Of a stretch of 64,000 nucleotides of DNA, positions 1 through 12,260 are shown one piece after another. The stretch covers positions 31,208,707 through 31,272,706 of the forward strand of contig NC_044283.2 in the NCBI RefSeq assembly GCF_004027225.2. The letters run 5' to 3'. The DNA is from Strigops habroptila (lineage: Eukaryota; Chordata; Aves; Psittaciformes; Psittacidae). The first letter of the stretch is position 1; the number at the start of each line of letters is the position of its first letter. The position numbers and the translations under genes were made by a program. The notes beneath the pieces were generated by a model. The model had not been told where the DNA came from and searched no databases. It saw only the letters and a program-made list of their open reading frames with translations.

Positions 1-1180
1 GCTAGAGGGCTGGAAATTACTTGCAGAAACTTTTCATAGGGAACGGCTTTAAAATCATGCATTGCCTTTTAGGTGAATATATAGGCCTTGCTGCCATCTT
101 CAGGTTCTGTGTAGTACAGGGAATTTTATAGTAGCAGAGAATTTTTCATTAGAGCATGATCAATAAAAGTCACTTTTTTTTTTCTTTACATGGCAGATGT
201 TAACATTTTTTTACTAAATGTAAAATGGTGTTCTTCCTGACAACGTAATCGCTTAGACATATATCTGAAACTGTATCATAGTTCCTGAATTCACATTTCA
301 GTTTGTTACTTCTGTATTATAATTTTACTCATTTTTAGTTAGCTTCTTCAATATAATTTTAGAACTTTTTGTGAAGTTGTGTTGAGTCTAATAGTCTACT
401 TGTTTTTGTAATATTATGATCAAATGTAAAATGCATTTGTGACAAACTTATTTCTTTGTTGGTCCTCAATTCCTTTTATTATGGTGTGGGAATGATGATT
501 GTTTCATAACTTGTTTCAAGATGTTCAGCTGTATGTTTTAATTGTTTACTAATTGTAAGTGTGCAGTGTATGTTTAATTTAACAACGAAACAGTCTGCTT
601 ACTAAATAATTCTTCTAAATGTATTACATGTTTCTATTTCACAAAATGCATGACAGATATCACATATAACCCTTAAGAATCTATATCATCCAGCACTATT
701 CAGTCTTTTGCATGTGTCTTTCTTCTGCATAGGCCACTCTAAAATATTCAAGTGGCCTGTAAAAGAACTGTAAAGAATAGCCAAGGATGTACAGAAGAAT
801 AGCACCATTTTTCATAACTGAAATGACTAATTTTAGTTTGGTATGAGATATCTCCTGGTTTGCATGGGAGATGATCATGATTTTGGTCCTATAATTCAGT
901 TATATTCAGACATGCCTACATGCACATTTGTTAGATTATTCAGAAAAATGCATTCTCTTCACTAATCATTGGTAGTCCAGGACAATTAGAGTACCAAAAT
1001 TAAGAATTACAATTTCCAGTAAGCTTTCCTAATCGTCACACACACACGATTTTTCCAAGAGTGGGTAGTAGTAAAAACTGCAAAAATTTGCCTTTTTTTA
1101 GTTTAATAGACTAAAAAAATATAGTATTTTTAGTATATTAATTATACTAGTGTAATTAGTATGATTAGTGTAATTAGTAC

Positions 1181-1248
1181 AATTATACTAATTACTAGTA
1201 TATTCAGTTTAATTAATTATACTAATTACTAGTATGTTCAGTTTAATA
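1181..1248. repeat. 34-bp tandem duplication, AT-rich
   Basis: Two adjacent near-identical copies of a 34-bp unit beginning AATTATACTAATTACTAGTA start at 1181 and 1215. They differ by one A/G change in the visible part. Immediately upstream (1151-1180) TGTAATTAGTA is also repeated with a period of 18, so the whole 1125-1250 block is locally repetitive and partly self-complementary. Confidence 0.85.
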
Positions 1249-2174
1249 AACACCCTTCTCTGACCCCAGTCTCAGTTTAGAATGAAAGAAGAAAACATAA
1301 GAACCTTTTGCCCAGAACAAATTGGTGGAAAATATCATTAATCACCTTCTATTCTTTGTACATTAGAAGTTACACAGTATTTAGTGTGGCCAGAACCAGT
1401 AAAAGTTTACCCTCTTGCTCCTACATTGTGGTGGCTCAAGTGTTGTCTTGTTCCAAATTAAAACTAACAAATCACTAACCTTTTTTCGTTAATTACTGTG
1501 TCTCGAATCCATATTAAGATTGGTCAGTTCTGTTACACAGATAAAAGAACATTATAGCCTCCGTCTATGCAGTATTTTGTAGCAACATGGAAATTTTTAC
1601 CGTGAGAAATTGGAACCTGTTTATAAAGTGTAAACACCCAATTTTAATGTTAAGTACCTTACAATTAATGTCTGCCCAAATCAGTGTAGTCTCTGATTAT
1701 CACTCTAAAAACATTTAAAACTAACAATTTAAAATAGGCCTATGATTTGAAGTGTAATTTTATAATTACCATTTTATACTTAGTAATTCAATTTTTTTAA
1801 AAAGTTGCTTTACTAAAATGTTTGCCCAGAAGAAACTGGAGGGCGTCACAGAGCTTGGTACTGGGGCCATGTATTTTGTAGTTATCTAGTCTGACTACAG
1901 CAAATGTATTCAAGAGCAAAGATTTGCACAAGTCCAGTGAAACTGGAGTTCTGAAAGGTCAGTCAGTATGTACCAGATTTGTCCTTTTAGAAAGTTTAGC
2001 CATAGACCTGAGAAAGATCAGGTACCATCCCTTAGAGGAACATAATAAATACTCATTTTAACATATATTTTAGCTATGATTTGGGAAAAGAAAATGTCTA
2101 AAGAGTTTGTCAAATGAAATTTCTCTTTTTCTGGAATATAGTAGTATAATCTGAAACCTTTTGTGGTTTTGGTA

Positions 2175-2208
2175 GTTTGAACCCTAAGTATTCTATGATT
2201 CTATGAAA
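2175..2208 (+). mobile_element. CR1 LINE 3' tail fragment
   Basis: A short remnant reading ...GAACCCTAAGTATTCTATGATTCTATGAA. This is the end of avian CR1 elements, including the terminal ATTCTATG/ATTCTATG octamer repeat. Only the last ~35 bp survive. Confidence 0.6.
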
Positions 2209-2587
2209 CAAACTAATATATTAAGCTGCCATCAAGTGGTCAGTCAGAGTATTGCCATAAACCTATTAAAATGTGCAGACATTAAAAGCTTTATTTTTTT
2301 CTCGATGTTTGGTTTAAAATAGTTATTTCAAGTCTTTTTTTTATTTTTATTTAAAAATACATATGAAGATTCCCTTTCCTTTATAAATTCAAATTTTAAA
2401 CTGAATGATTTGGAACATGACTAAATGATAAATGTTTTACCTAGCACGAACTATACTGTATCTTCTATCTATTCATCACTTAAAAGCCATTTTTTTGTAT
2501 TTTCATGATACCGTTGTCTTATGCTTACCTCTGGCTGCCTTCACATGTTGTCTGCATCTGCGCACTTCTTCATCTTCTGCTCCACAG

Positions 2588-2656
2588 GGCTACAAACCTA
2601 TACAGAGGTATACTACTTTCAAATCCTGCGTGAGGAAGGAACTCTATAGCAGATAA
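2588..2656 (+). CDS. MICU3: MICU3, exon with the stop codon (mitochondrial calcium uptake family member 3), partial
   Basis: MICU3 is an EF-hand regulator of the mitochondrial calcium uniporter in the intermembrane space. Only its C-terminus is in the window: 22 codons from GGC at 2588, containing GYKPIQRY and FKSCVRKEL and ending SR before TAA at 2654-2656. This matches the C-terminal tail of vertebrate MICU3 as I remember it (G-Y-K...FKSC.KKEL.SR). The start is set by the acceptor CACAG at 2583-2587, which leaves phase 0. The EF-hands lie in exons to the left. Six bases after the stop comes a strong donor (ACG|GTATGT, GT at 2663-2664), so the exon probably ends at 2662 (75 nt, a multiple of three) and the message continues at 7230. 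Its position upstream of ZDHHC2 on the same strand agrees with the human order. Confidence 0.85.
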   Translation, partial: GYKPIQRYTTFKSCVRKELYSR

Positions 2657-2662
2657 ATGACG

Positions 2663-5600
2663 GTATGTGTTAGCCACCCAGTCTGAGTGTGCTGGCATGC
2701 TTGCAGGAATGGCTGAATGTTAAACTGTCACTGTTTTGTTTCCTGTTCCAAAATTCAGGAATAGGTTATCTGACTGTAAGCAGTGTAGTAGCTCAAAGTG
2801 TCATGTTGTAGTTTTGACTGAAGCAATAGAATTTTACTCTGGAGTTGGCAAGGACTGACTCGCGCTGTCACTGTTTTGTAAGCCAGCTGAGATTTTGTAC
2901 TATGTTTGCAAGAAGGAAAAGTATTCTTTCATGGTCTCTGTTGCTGTTTTCTGTCTGTCCTGTGACCACTTTATAAGTAGTTTCTCGGGTACCTGTGCCT
3001 AAGACGTATGTAGCAGTGAAGATTGTAGAGGCAGATCTTTCTTCCTGAGAGACTGTTAGTAACTTGATTCTACTTCGACTTAGACTTTTGAAAACATTAA
3101 TGTGGTTTTGGCTCAATTAATGCTATACCAGCAATTTTCAAAAATGTTTCTGCATATCCACTATATGAATATTATTCTTACAATTAGATTGTACTATGGG
3201 TTTCAGTGTAAAAACTGGAGTGTGCATATTCTGTAGCCAGAGCTGTAACTGTTTGTCACATGGTGGACACAGCAGAAATGTGCTAGTAGACATTTCTCTT
3301 GCATAAAGCGAGAGTTTGCTCCTTTGCATTTTAAGGTTTTGGTGCCAGCACATTTTTCCTGTTTATATTTACAATAGTTGCTACAAAGGCTGTTAACAGC
3401 TAACAAAGAGATGTATGCCATGACAAGCAAGGCCTCATGGCCAGTGGTGTCATGGGAGTGGACCTCGTGGAGTAGTCGACACATCTTGCGCTCCTGAGCC
3501 AGGAGGGTTTGACTGTCATCAAGCCTAATAAAATTAGCTTGGTGACAAAAAAAGAGACTGTGGTAAAAGCATCAGGTTACATACATCAACACCTTGACAG
3601 AGATCTGAATTCAGGCAATAAATTAATTAATTCTTATTTTGAGATGGTGTAAACTGGGAAAAAAATACACAATGGAGGTTTATAAAGAGAGATTTTGTTC
3701 ACTCTGTATAAAGTCATTCTCAAGAAAAAAAAAAAAATCAGAGTTGAATAATAGTATGTCTACACTACGCAGTGGGAGGCAGAGAAACCAGGTGAGTTCT
3801 GGGTGCACTGACTTGGCTACAGGTAGCCTCACTGACACAGTGTAAAGGTCGCTGGTTATTTACTCTGCTTTTCTTCCCACCTGGAGCTCCTGGATGCTAT
3901 GAACAAAAATGCTTCTTCTACCTAAGCTTCCTTGTGTAGGTCTGTATCAGATACCTCTTACCTGTGCCATGAAGAATACAGCGTAAGCCTCGTTGACTTA
4001 CATAATACTCCCTCTTCCCTGCTGGCACATTAGTTGGCTACTGCTCTTCACTTGAGCAACTGCTTCTTGTCTGTTATGAATTACAGTCACGTATCCAGTT
4101 CTTAGCTATTTGGAGTTCCTTTCTGTGCAAAACATTAAATAACTTACAGTGTTTCTTCAGATTTGTTGTAAACTTTTATTAAAGTTAGTTGCAAGTGTCG
4201 GTTAATGGGAATGGAAACTTTAGACAAAACACATGTGAAGTGATTTGGTGTTAGTTACTGCGGAGGAGAACAGAAGTAGTCCTGTCTTTGCCATACAATG
4301 TGGAGTGAAAGTGGATTTACATCATTCTAGAAATAATTATTTTCCATTTAGTTTATACGTTGAAAAGATAATAAAGATGGAATCGTTGGAGATTTGAAAT
4401 TGAACTATTTCAATTGGGTGGTTGGTACACAGAAACACATAAATGTATGTGAAATACAAAAACCTGCTGCACCTACATCCCAAAGTTAGGTCCAGTGCAA
4501 TTACTGTTAAATTTACTTTGTTCCAAATATAAATGTACAACTCATTGGGCTTTGATATACTTTCTGTGGTAAATGTAGAACTCTGGTGAGAGATTAAGAT
4601 GGTTGGCATATGTACCACAGAATCTGCACCCTGAAAAGTGGTAAACAGCACATGGTGCTGTACACTACGTATCTCCAAATTGCACTAATGCAATGTACTT
4701 CACAGTGTAAAGCATGTTATACCCTTGAATGAAAATCTCTCCTTGGGTAACAACTGTGCAAAGCTCTGTGTGGTCCAAACAGCTGACGGCGTTCCTGGAG
4801 AGCTTGTCTTTCTGCATTTCTCTCCATGCAGGGCACACAGCCTGACTCAGCATCAGCAGGTATTCCTTTGCATACACTGCAGGGAGAACAGAAATAAACA
4901 TGTTAGTAGACAAATGCCTGCCAGAGCAGAGAGGAGAACTCCACTTTGAATGTCTTATGGAAGGGAAATTTCTAACAAAGCCCTTTCAGAGTTCATTTCC
5001 AAAAAAGGATGCTAGTGGCCAACTTCAGGAGGGATTCAGGTCCATCTGAAAGTCCTATTTGTGTGCTCAGTAGCTGCAATAATTTTGCTTTTGTTGACTT
5101 CTAAAGTATTAAAAGTAACTATTACATGTCACAAATATATATCTAGAAATTAAGCTGTATGTCCCAGTAATTTCCCCAAAATCTTAAGATTTTTGCATTA
5201 AAATAACTCTTTTCTAGATGTTCTGAATTTTGTGGGATTTCTAAATTTTCAATTAAAGGTTTTTAGGAAATAATAGTTAATAATATTTAGGAAATAATAG
5301 TTAATAGCTAAAAATAGTAGACTGATTGAGGAACGAAATTTCATTTTGAGAAAGACATGAAAGACTGAAGCATGGATTCAGAACCTTGTTTCCAGCCATG
5401 TTTCAGCAATAAATTGCTGTCTTCTGTAAATACTTCATTCAGTCAAATGAGATTAAATTTGTCATGTAGTTATTATTTTGAAAGCTTGTAATTTCCATGC
5501 TGTTCTAGTTCGCAGTAGTTGAATACATCTGTCATAAGAGAGAGCTTTAAAAATCCCCCAAACCTGAAGAGGGTGTTGCTTACCTCTTCTCTAAATCTGA

Positions 5601-7229
5601 GAAGTGTGTGATAGGCATGCCTCATCTTACAAAGGTAACTGGAAATTACAGAACTCAGGCTTTTCATCCTAAACCTGACTAGAACTTTAAAAACATACCT
5701 GTATACGGTGGGAGGAAAATGTTCCAGTGAAACGTGAAAGCATTGCAGAGACTGTGGACAAAATGTTCTTTCTATGGATTTGGTACACTAAGAGTTGATA
5801 AAACAGTGCATACATTAGAAATAAGTAGATGAACAGTTAATATACTCCAGTGTTTCTCTTAATGATTTTCATGAACATTCATCTGAACCTTTTTCATAAA
5901 ATAAAAAATAAATGCATGGATTAAAGCCCTGCTTAATTAACTGAATGTGCTTTTGTTAAATAATGCAATGCATTTTGCAAGTAATGCATTTTTTTTTTCT
6001 TAAGATTATAAATCTCAACTAAATTATGTATTCATGTAAGTACTGTTTCTAATATTTCTTGTAAAGTCTAGATTATATACTGCTGTGGTTTAGTTTGTTT
6101 TCTGAATATTTACAACTTCTCTATAATATTCTATGGGTTTTAATTATATGAGTGATAAGAATAAATGGATGTAGGCTTCACTCTCTAATGGTTGCTTTTA
6201 ATGTACTGCAGTGTCGCAGCATTTTTAACATCTTCACTCAGTTCAATCAGACCAAGTTATCACGCAATCTCTCACCTTGTGTCCTGGTTTTGGCTGGGAT
6301 AGAGTTCATTTTCTTTCTGTTTTGGTGGGGTTTTTTTTCCCAGTTCTCTCTCCCACCCCACTGCAGGGTCTGGGAGCGAGCTAAGGGCTGTGTGGTGTTT
6401 AGCTGCCTGCCAAGGTAAACCACGACACCTTGACACTGTAACCCTTTGCGTCCAGATACTGGACTTAAACTGTAATCCATCTTAGAAATTAAAATTGCTT
6501 GTAAATGCTTCTGACTTACCTATAGCAATTATAATTCCTATTCCTCCCTTAGCTTCTTTCCCTAGTTGCTATAATAGTCTCTCTCCATCTTTCTATACTT
6601 ACTATCAAAATAAGCTTGTGAAGTTAGGAATAGTGGAAGAAATAAGGAGATCCAGTGATAACTACAGATAGCATAGAGTCAAGTGAATCTTCCAGGTCAG
6701 CCTTTGGCTGATATTGCTCTCCACTGAATGGGCACTCATTAACAGTGCTGAACTACAATGCAGTTTAGGATTAAGGCAACCTAATTTAATAATACATAGT
6801 GTTTGGCTTTTGTTGATGCCTCAGTTTCATGAACATCAATAATTTTCTATGCTTTTTTATTTGGTGTTATAGGTGACCTTTTTAGTATAGTGTCAACACA
6901 AAGAAGTAGGAAACAAAACTAGAGACAGAGCAGGACATACCTGAATAAAAAGGAAATCCTTTCTTGCAGATTTTAATATAAATAGGCTATTTGTTGAATG
7001 CTAACTGTGTGCTGTGAGGTGAGGATGCATTTTGAATACTTAACCTGTGAATGGATTTATAATCCTCATTTTACAGAAGTACTTTTGAGCTATAGAAGTA
7101 TTTGATCTTCCTGATTTTAATATTAAAGCATTATATTGGTGTGTATGAGTCTGAGTAAAATTTAAGGTAGTATTAAGAAATTTAATGAACAATATCTTTT
7201 TCCAATTGTTTGTTTTTCACTTTTCACAG
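2663..7229 (+). other. MICU3: Probable last intron of MICU3 (in the 3' UTR)
   Basis: Bounded by the donor GTATGT at 2663 and the acceptor TTTTTCACTTTTCACAG ending at 7229. If the donor is not used, this is instead the start of an unspliced 3' UTR; a candidate AATAAA lies at 3527-3532. It contains the small LTR remnant at 6280-6427 and a 24-bp-period duplication of TTTAGGAAATAATAGTTAATA at 5262-5307. Short ORFs on both strands here have no recognisable domain and look like chance. Confidence 0.5.
6280..6427 (+). mobile_element. Internally deleted solo LTR (endogenous retrovirus-like), 148 bp, with 5-bp target duplication
   Basis: Begins TGTCCTGGTTTTGGCTGGGA and ends GTAAACCACGACA, the same termini as the full LTR at 12261-12886 read on its minus strand. 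The first ~45 bp correspond to the LTR start and the last ~90 bp to its end. The middle ~470 bp, including the TATA box region, are missing. It is flanked by perfect 5-bp repeats CCTTG (6275-6279 and 6428-6432). No viral coding sequence is present. The family assignment rests on memory of avian LTRs; the similarity to the second copy is visible here. Confidence 0.85.
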
Positions 7230-7340
7230 GAGACTCCAAAATATGGTTGGAAGGAATATTACTCTTGTGTGATGACTGTAACCAGTGAACACCTCAGAGA
7301 TCTGTGGAAGCAGTTTCGGAGACGAGATATGCTGAGATAA
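7230..7340 (+). CDS. Putative alternative or downstream terminal exon of MICU3 (36 open codons)
   Basis: Directly after a strong acceptor (CACTTTTCACAG) a reading frame is open for 36 codons, to TAA at 7338-7340. It begins ETPKYGWKEYY and ends FRRRDMLR. In the normal transcript this would be 3' UTR after the stop at 2654-2656. However, the skipped exon (2588-2662) is 75 nt, so joining the preceding MICU3 exon directly to 7230 would keep frame and give a different, basic C-terminus. The same frame also continues the annotated one past the TAA (TAA-ATG-ACG|GAG...). I do not recognise the peptide from any family. The chance of 36 open codons is about one in five, so openness alone proves little. 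Confidence 0.35.
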   Translation, partial: ETPKYGWKEYYSCVMTVTSEHLRDLWKQFRRRDMLR

Positions 7341-9640
7341 AGGAAGAAAGAAGGATTATCTGCACTGGCTAGAACTATTTATCTCTATGAATTCCTAATG
7401 AAGAACAAACTAACCCAGGTGAATTGTGAATCTTACAGCTGCAGTAGAAAACACAGGACTTCTTTTCCAGTTAGTGTAGTGATTGTCAACTCTTACAACT
7501 GCTTTTCAGTATGTATTTTATTTAAATGATGAACTAACCATCACCTGATTGGCAAAAATCTTTTTCTTAAGAACACATTTTGAATATTTTTTATTATTTT
7601 GAGATAAATTTGCAATTTAAAAGAAAAATAAGTTTTACACCTGGGTAGGCAAATGTTGTGGCAATGAAGAGAAACTGCAGCAGCTTAGACTGTGAATTTT
7701 CTTTCAGAAGAGCACTATTAAAAGTTTGTGCAAAATTGGCAATGAGAAGGCATTAAGTAGCATAACACTATGTACGAGTTGAATGGACAAATTAAACTCT
7801 TAGAAGCTATTATTTAAAAAAAAGTAAAGCTGTTATGGTTATAATGTGAATGATAGGTATTTACCTAGGGAAGGTACTGTATAGACTCTAATGTTCAGAT
7901 TCTCCAAGTCTTACTATTACGTTTAGTAACTTATCCTTTTAAAAAAATAGTATAGATTTTAAGATGTCTTACGAGCAGTATGTCAAAAGATCAAAATGTT
8001 CAAATTCATGTTAAGTAATATACACTTTGTAATATTTATTATAAATTTTATTGCCATACATATAAATTCACTGATATATTTCTGGTAGAGTAAAACTTCA
8101 TGTGTTTCTTGTGAATAGTGCACTTTTATATGAAGTGGCACTGAGTAGAAATCATAGCTGTCTAATTTGCTACTCTGGAATGCAATGTCTGAAAAATAGA
8201 TAATAACTTGTGTTTGTGTCAAACAAAGCAAAACAAAACATGAATGCATGCAACAGTACAGAGCAACACTAAGTAATGTTATTTGAATATTACACATCAA
8301 ATATTAGACACAAATTCAGCTTTACAAAGGTTATGGAGACTACAGGCAGTCAGTAGCCACTATGCTCTTTCATGCCCTGTAGGCTTAGATGTTACTGAAA
8401 CAGTGGTAAGGACACTGTTACATTTGTTTTTCATATTCTCTAAATTTTTTTTGCTATCCAGCAGCAGTGTTTCTCCTTACTCCCTTTCAAGATTATTGAT
8501 AGGTGATATCAATTAAACGCAAACAAACATGAACACTAATTTCTTACATCCTTCTTGAAAAGGTTTGCTGGACATTAAATAAGTCTGTACCTATTTAGAA
8601 ACAATCTGTGCCTTCAAATATTTCTAGCTGAATACACACACACTAAAATTAATGTCATTAAATTGTTATCAGAAAGGCAAAAATTTGGTGGAGTCAGATA
8701 ATTAAAATACAACCAAAATAATGGTTTTAAATCTTTTATTACTCCAACATGAAAACAAACTTTGCAAAATTGTATTTAGTGCACATGTTGCTCAAATACC
8801 ACCTTAATATCACATGTGAATAGAAATGATGTATAGCATCTGTGCAAGTGCAGCTAAGTTTAGAATTGCTTAATTTATAATAAGATTTACCTCTGCTAAA
8901 AAATCAAAACAAAATGAGAAGGAAGCTGGGTTTTAAGAAATACCACACTGGGCATTTTAGAAAATAAAAATTTGCTACATGTGGCTTTTATCTGAGAAAA
9001 AGCTGGTTCAGAAAGCATTTGAAGGGTGCTACTTTCATGTTTCATGATTGATAGTTACTTACGAAATTTCCACTTTGGCATTATTAAACTACTGACAACA
9101 AGAAAATCAAATAAATCGGGATAAAGGTTTTTGAATTGATACAACCAAACATGGGTAAGCTGCAATCCCTGTGTGATGATTTAGGGAATCAACTGTATTC
9201 AATGTGTCGTTTTGGTACACAGAACTGTCTCACTGCTTCTTGTCAGCATCTGCAAAACCCAGATTGCTACTTCAGTGGTGAAGGACAAAAAAATGGAAGT
9301 TAGGGAGTTATTGAAGGGGTTCACGTCCTTCCTCTTCATTCACTAGTGCCCAAGCACAGCAATCCTCCCCTTGGAAGCAGCAGTACCATCACCATTTTGC
9401 CCCTCCACTGCCCTAAGCAATAATGCACTTTGCTTTTATGGCTGGCTTGAGACAATTTTACCATTTTTATATGCATTTCCTAACTACAGTCACTTAATAT
9501 AAACTAGAATGTGAAAGTGTCAGATTAGTTTTTAAGAGTATTTTTTCTCATGTTTAATAAGTTATTTAATATAAATATGAATATATGCATATAGTATTCT
9601 TGTTTATTTCAAAATAAATGCACTTGAAATTAATTTTCTT
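7341..9640 (+). other. MICU3: Probable MICU3 3' UTR, end uncertain
   Basis: AT-rich sequence after the terminal exon with several candidate polyadenylation signals on the + strand: ATTAAA at 7791-7796, AATAAA at 8963-8968 and at 9110-9115, and another near 9612. Which one is used cannot be decided from sequence. No coding potential is seen on either strand. Confidence 0.35.
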
Positions 9641-11649
9641 CGCAGTGTATATCATTCAAATTTTTTGTCATAAAAAAATTTCTTTGCATAACATGAATGT
9701 GTAAGTGCTTTGAATTAGAGTATCTCAGCATCATAAAAAAAAAAAACCAGACTTGTTTGCTTCTTTTGGTTATTTCTTTAGATAGCTTTGCTTTTCTGCC
9801 ATGGAATTCTGTATAAAAAAGCTGTAAGTGCAAGGACAGACAGGTGAAAACAAGGCTGGGAGATGGAATATGCCATCTGCTATAGAGGCACCCCTTGGAT
9901 AGGCAGCAGTCACTGTGCTCAATGAAACCTTATTCAAAATCTGCCAAATTCATGGCAGCAGAGATGATGTGTATGCTGCAACTAAATTCTGTGAGAAGTT
10001 GTGTAAATGAAGGGGGTTTTTTAAAACCAGTTCTTGTTCTCTTACCTGAGTTAAGAAAACTTTAATAATGTAAGAAGATATTCAGAGGTTCCTATAGTTA
10101 TTTGATTTCTTCTTTTCTACGTAAATATCGAGATAAGGATACATTGAAATAAAACAGGGGAAAAAAGGAGAGGAATTTTTCACTTTGATTCAGTATTGCT
10201 TAATATTCTTTACATAATGATGTCTTGCACTCCTGTCCCACCAAGGACACTTTCAAGACAGTTTATAGCAAAAGAACTCCAGACTAATCCTTGCAGAAGG
10301 AAAATAATCAGTCCAGAACCTCACTCTACAAAAATTAATCTGAAGCTAATTTGTAGCAATACCAAGTCTGAACTCCCCTTAAAATCAAGCTAAAACTAGT
10401 ATAAGTATTTTCTAATATGTGAGGTCTGAATGTACAGTATTTATCCCTATATCTGAAAATCCATGAAAGCATTTGGCACCCTGTACCTGTCAGCAGATGG
10501 TGCCCTTGGATATCTTATGTTCTTTTTCATACACACACAATTAAATACATGAGGGTGTGCTTTAATCTTGAATGAGTAATGTGAATTTTTACCACTAGTT
10601 TTGACTTATAAATTCCTCCCACAGAAGAACATTATTATTAGCTAGGGGCATTCCATAAAAATGTTAGTACCCGCTTGAAGATTGTAATGCAAAATACCTA
10701 ATTTTGTATATATAAACATTCATAGAAACAGCAGCATATTAAATGTATTTAAGTTTTAGTAATGTGTTTCTATTTATTCAATATAAGCAAGTAAACTATT
10801 ACTCCTGTTGATTTGTTTAAATACAGACAGCTGAGTTACCTATTTATATGTCCACCCTAATTTAAAAAAAAAAAACCACCAAAACAAACTAATACGATTG
10901 TGGAGGATAGTTTCATAGCTGGCTATTGCAAGTAACTTTTCATTTACAGCTTCCTTCTGACAGTAAATTTAGAATTGTTTTTAAGCAGCCATACCTGTAC
11001 ACCATGGCGGTTTTACTGTGTGGATTCACTGCTAAGTGGGCTTAGGGGATGTGCCTGAGGTTGTGAATTCTGGTTTGAAACAATGAACTTTTAACTCACT
11101 CTAACCCTGATTCAGAAGCTATAACCTAGAGTCAAAAGAGTGTAGTGCTGGGAAAAGAAACTTCAGGTATTCAAATCTCTGCAGTAAAATACTCAGTCTG
11201 AAGTTAGTCACCTAGGCTCTCCAAAAAATGCATGCAGAGAATTGCACGAGATCCAGAAATACCACGAACTGTTTTAAATCGGCAAACTAGTTAACTAGGC
11301 AGTAAAGAGTATAGGGCTGTAAGGCTCCTGGAAACTGTGCGTTCTCATGCACCTTCGTTCATGGGCAGAAGCACGTGTGTGACGGGAGTGAGATGGCTCA
11401 GAAAGTAACACAGCCAAAAGAACCACATAAATCTATGTACAGATGTGATTCAATGAAAACAGCTCCCTCTTACACAAGTTTTGGGGACAGCATAGAGGTG
11501 GGGCTGGAAATACACTGCCTAAAGCAGAGATGAAGAGCAAGATAATGGCAGTCTGGATTCAGAGAGACCTGAGCTGCTGTGGTAGTTGCTATCAAATTGC
11601 GTTTCTTGCCAGAGATAACATAGCTTGTGAAGAGAATATGCCCTTGCTT
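9641..11649. other. Intergenic, nothing recognised
   Basis: AT-rich single-copy-looking DNA between the MICU3 end and the ZDHHC2 promoter. Only short chance ORFs are present; no repeat family or RNA gene could be identified. Confidence 0.5.
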
Positions 11650-11765
11650 GCACTTGGAAACCACATGACAGGAAGAAATTCTTCCCTGTGAGGGTGGTGA
11701 GACACTGGAACAGGTTGCCAAGAGAAGCTGTGGCTGCCCCATTCCTGGCAGTGTTCAAGGCCAAA
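11650..11765 (+). mobile_element. CR1 LINE fragment (ORF2 3' end), truncated at both ends
   Basis: The stretch GGAAGAAATTCTTCCCTGTGAGGGTGGTGAGACACTGGAACAGG... through GTGTTCAAGGCC is the well-conserved CR1 segment that encodes the end of the reverse-transcriptase ORF ([10 protein letters not shown]-type peptide). The usual CR1 3' untranslated part and octamer tail are missing. The homology stops at CAAGGCC and runs straight into an A-rich stretch (AAAAAAAAGAAAA). Confidence 0.8.
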
Positions 11766-12260
11766 AAAAAGAAAACCAAGAGATTGTCAGACTGATAGTT
11801 TTACATTTAGATGCCTATTTTTGGAGTCAACCATTAAGCCGCATAACAACTACTCCTAAGGGAAGAAAGCACTGGATCAGTGCACACAGCCTGGGATGGC
11901 ACAAGATGGGTTAAGGTTTATTCCTTACAGCTCTTTAGGGTCTTTCCACACCAGGGGTTGTGATTTTTGCCTAGGCAGAGACATGTCTTGGGGCACTATA
12001 CAAAAATCTCCATTGCACCAGAACTAGTACTGGCTGGAACTGACTTAACTTTTTCCCATGTTTCCCACCTGAAGTGGCAAAAGGGGAAGCAGCAAGGGAA
12101 TGAAAACTCTGAAGATGAATACGTCTGGGAAAAACAACACAGTGAAAAAATGACTGCTGAAAGTGACAGAAGAGTGGATGGGTAAGCCCAAACAGGACTT
12201 TAAACAACTTCCCTAAAGGCAGACTGTGGCAAACATAGTATTGTATTAATTCAGGGATAG
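11766..12260. other. Intergenic, nothing recognised
   Basis: Sequence between the CR1 fragment and the solo LTR. Overlapping short ORFs on both strands (11967-12207) show no domain or splice context. Confidence 0.45.

Larger units (their letters stand above)
1..2587 (+). other. MICU3: Intron of MICU3 (last intron before the stop-codon exon)
   Basis: AT-rich DNA with no convincing coding exon. It ends in a good acceptor (pyrimidine-rich stretch, then CACAG at 2583-2587) in front of the MICU3 terminal coding exon. I looked for the preceding MICU3 exon with its EF-hand loop and did not find it, so it must lie left of the window. The stretch contains a tandem duplication at 1181-1248 and a CR1 tail at about 2175-2208, both listed separately. 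Otherwise I see nothing functional in it. Confidence 0.7.

Noticed and set aside
4665-4913. Minus-strand open frame behind a good acceptor-like sequence (TTCTGTTCTCCCTGCAG, minus strand)
   Set aside because: No family resemblance, no partner exon and no clear donor were found. Isolated acceptor-like motifs are common.
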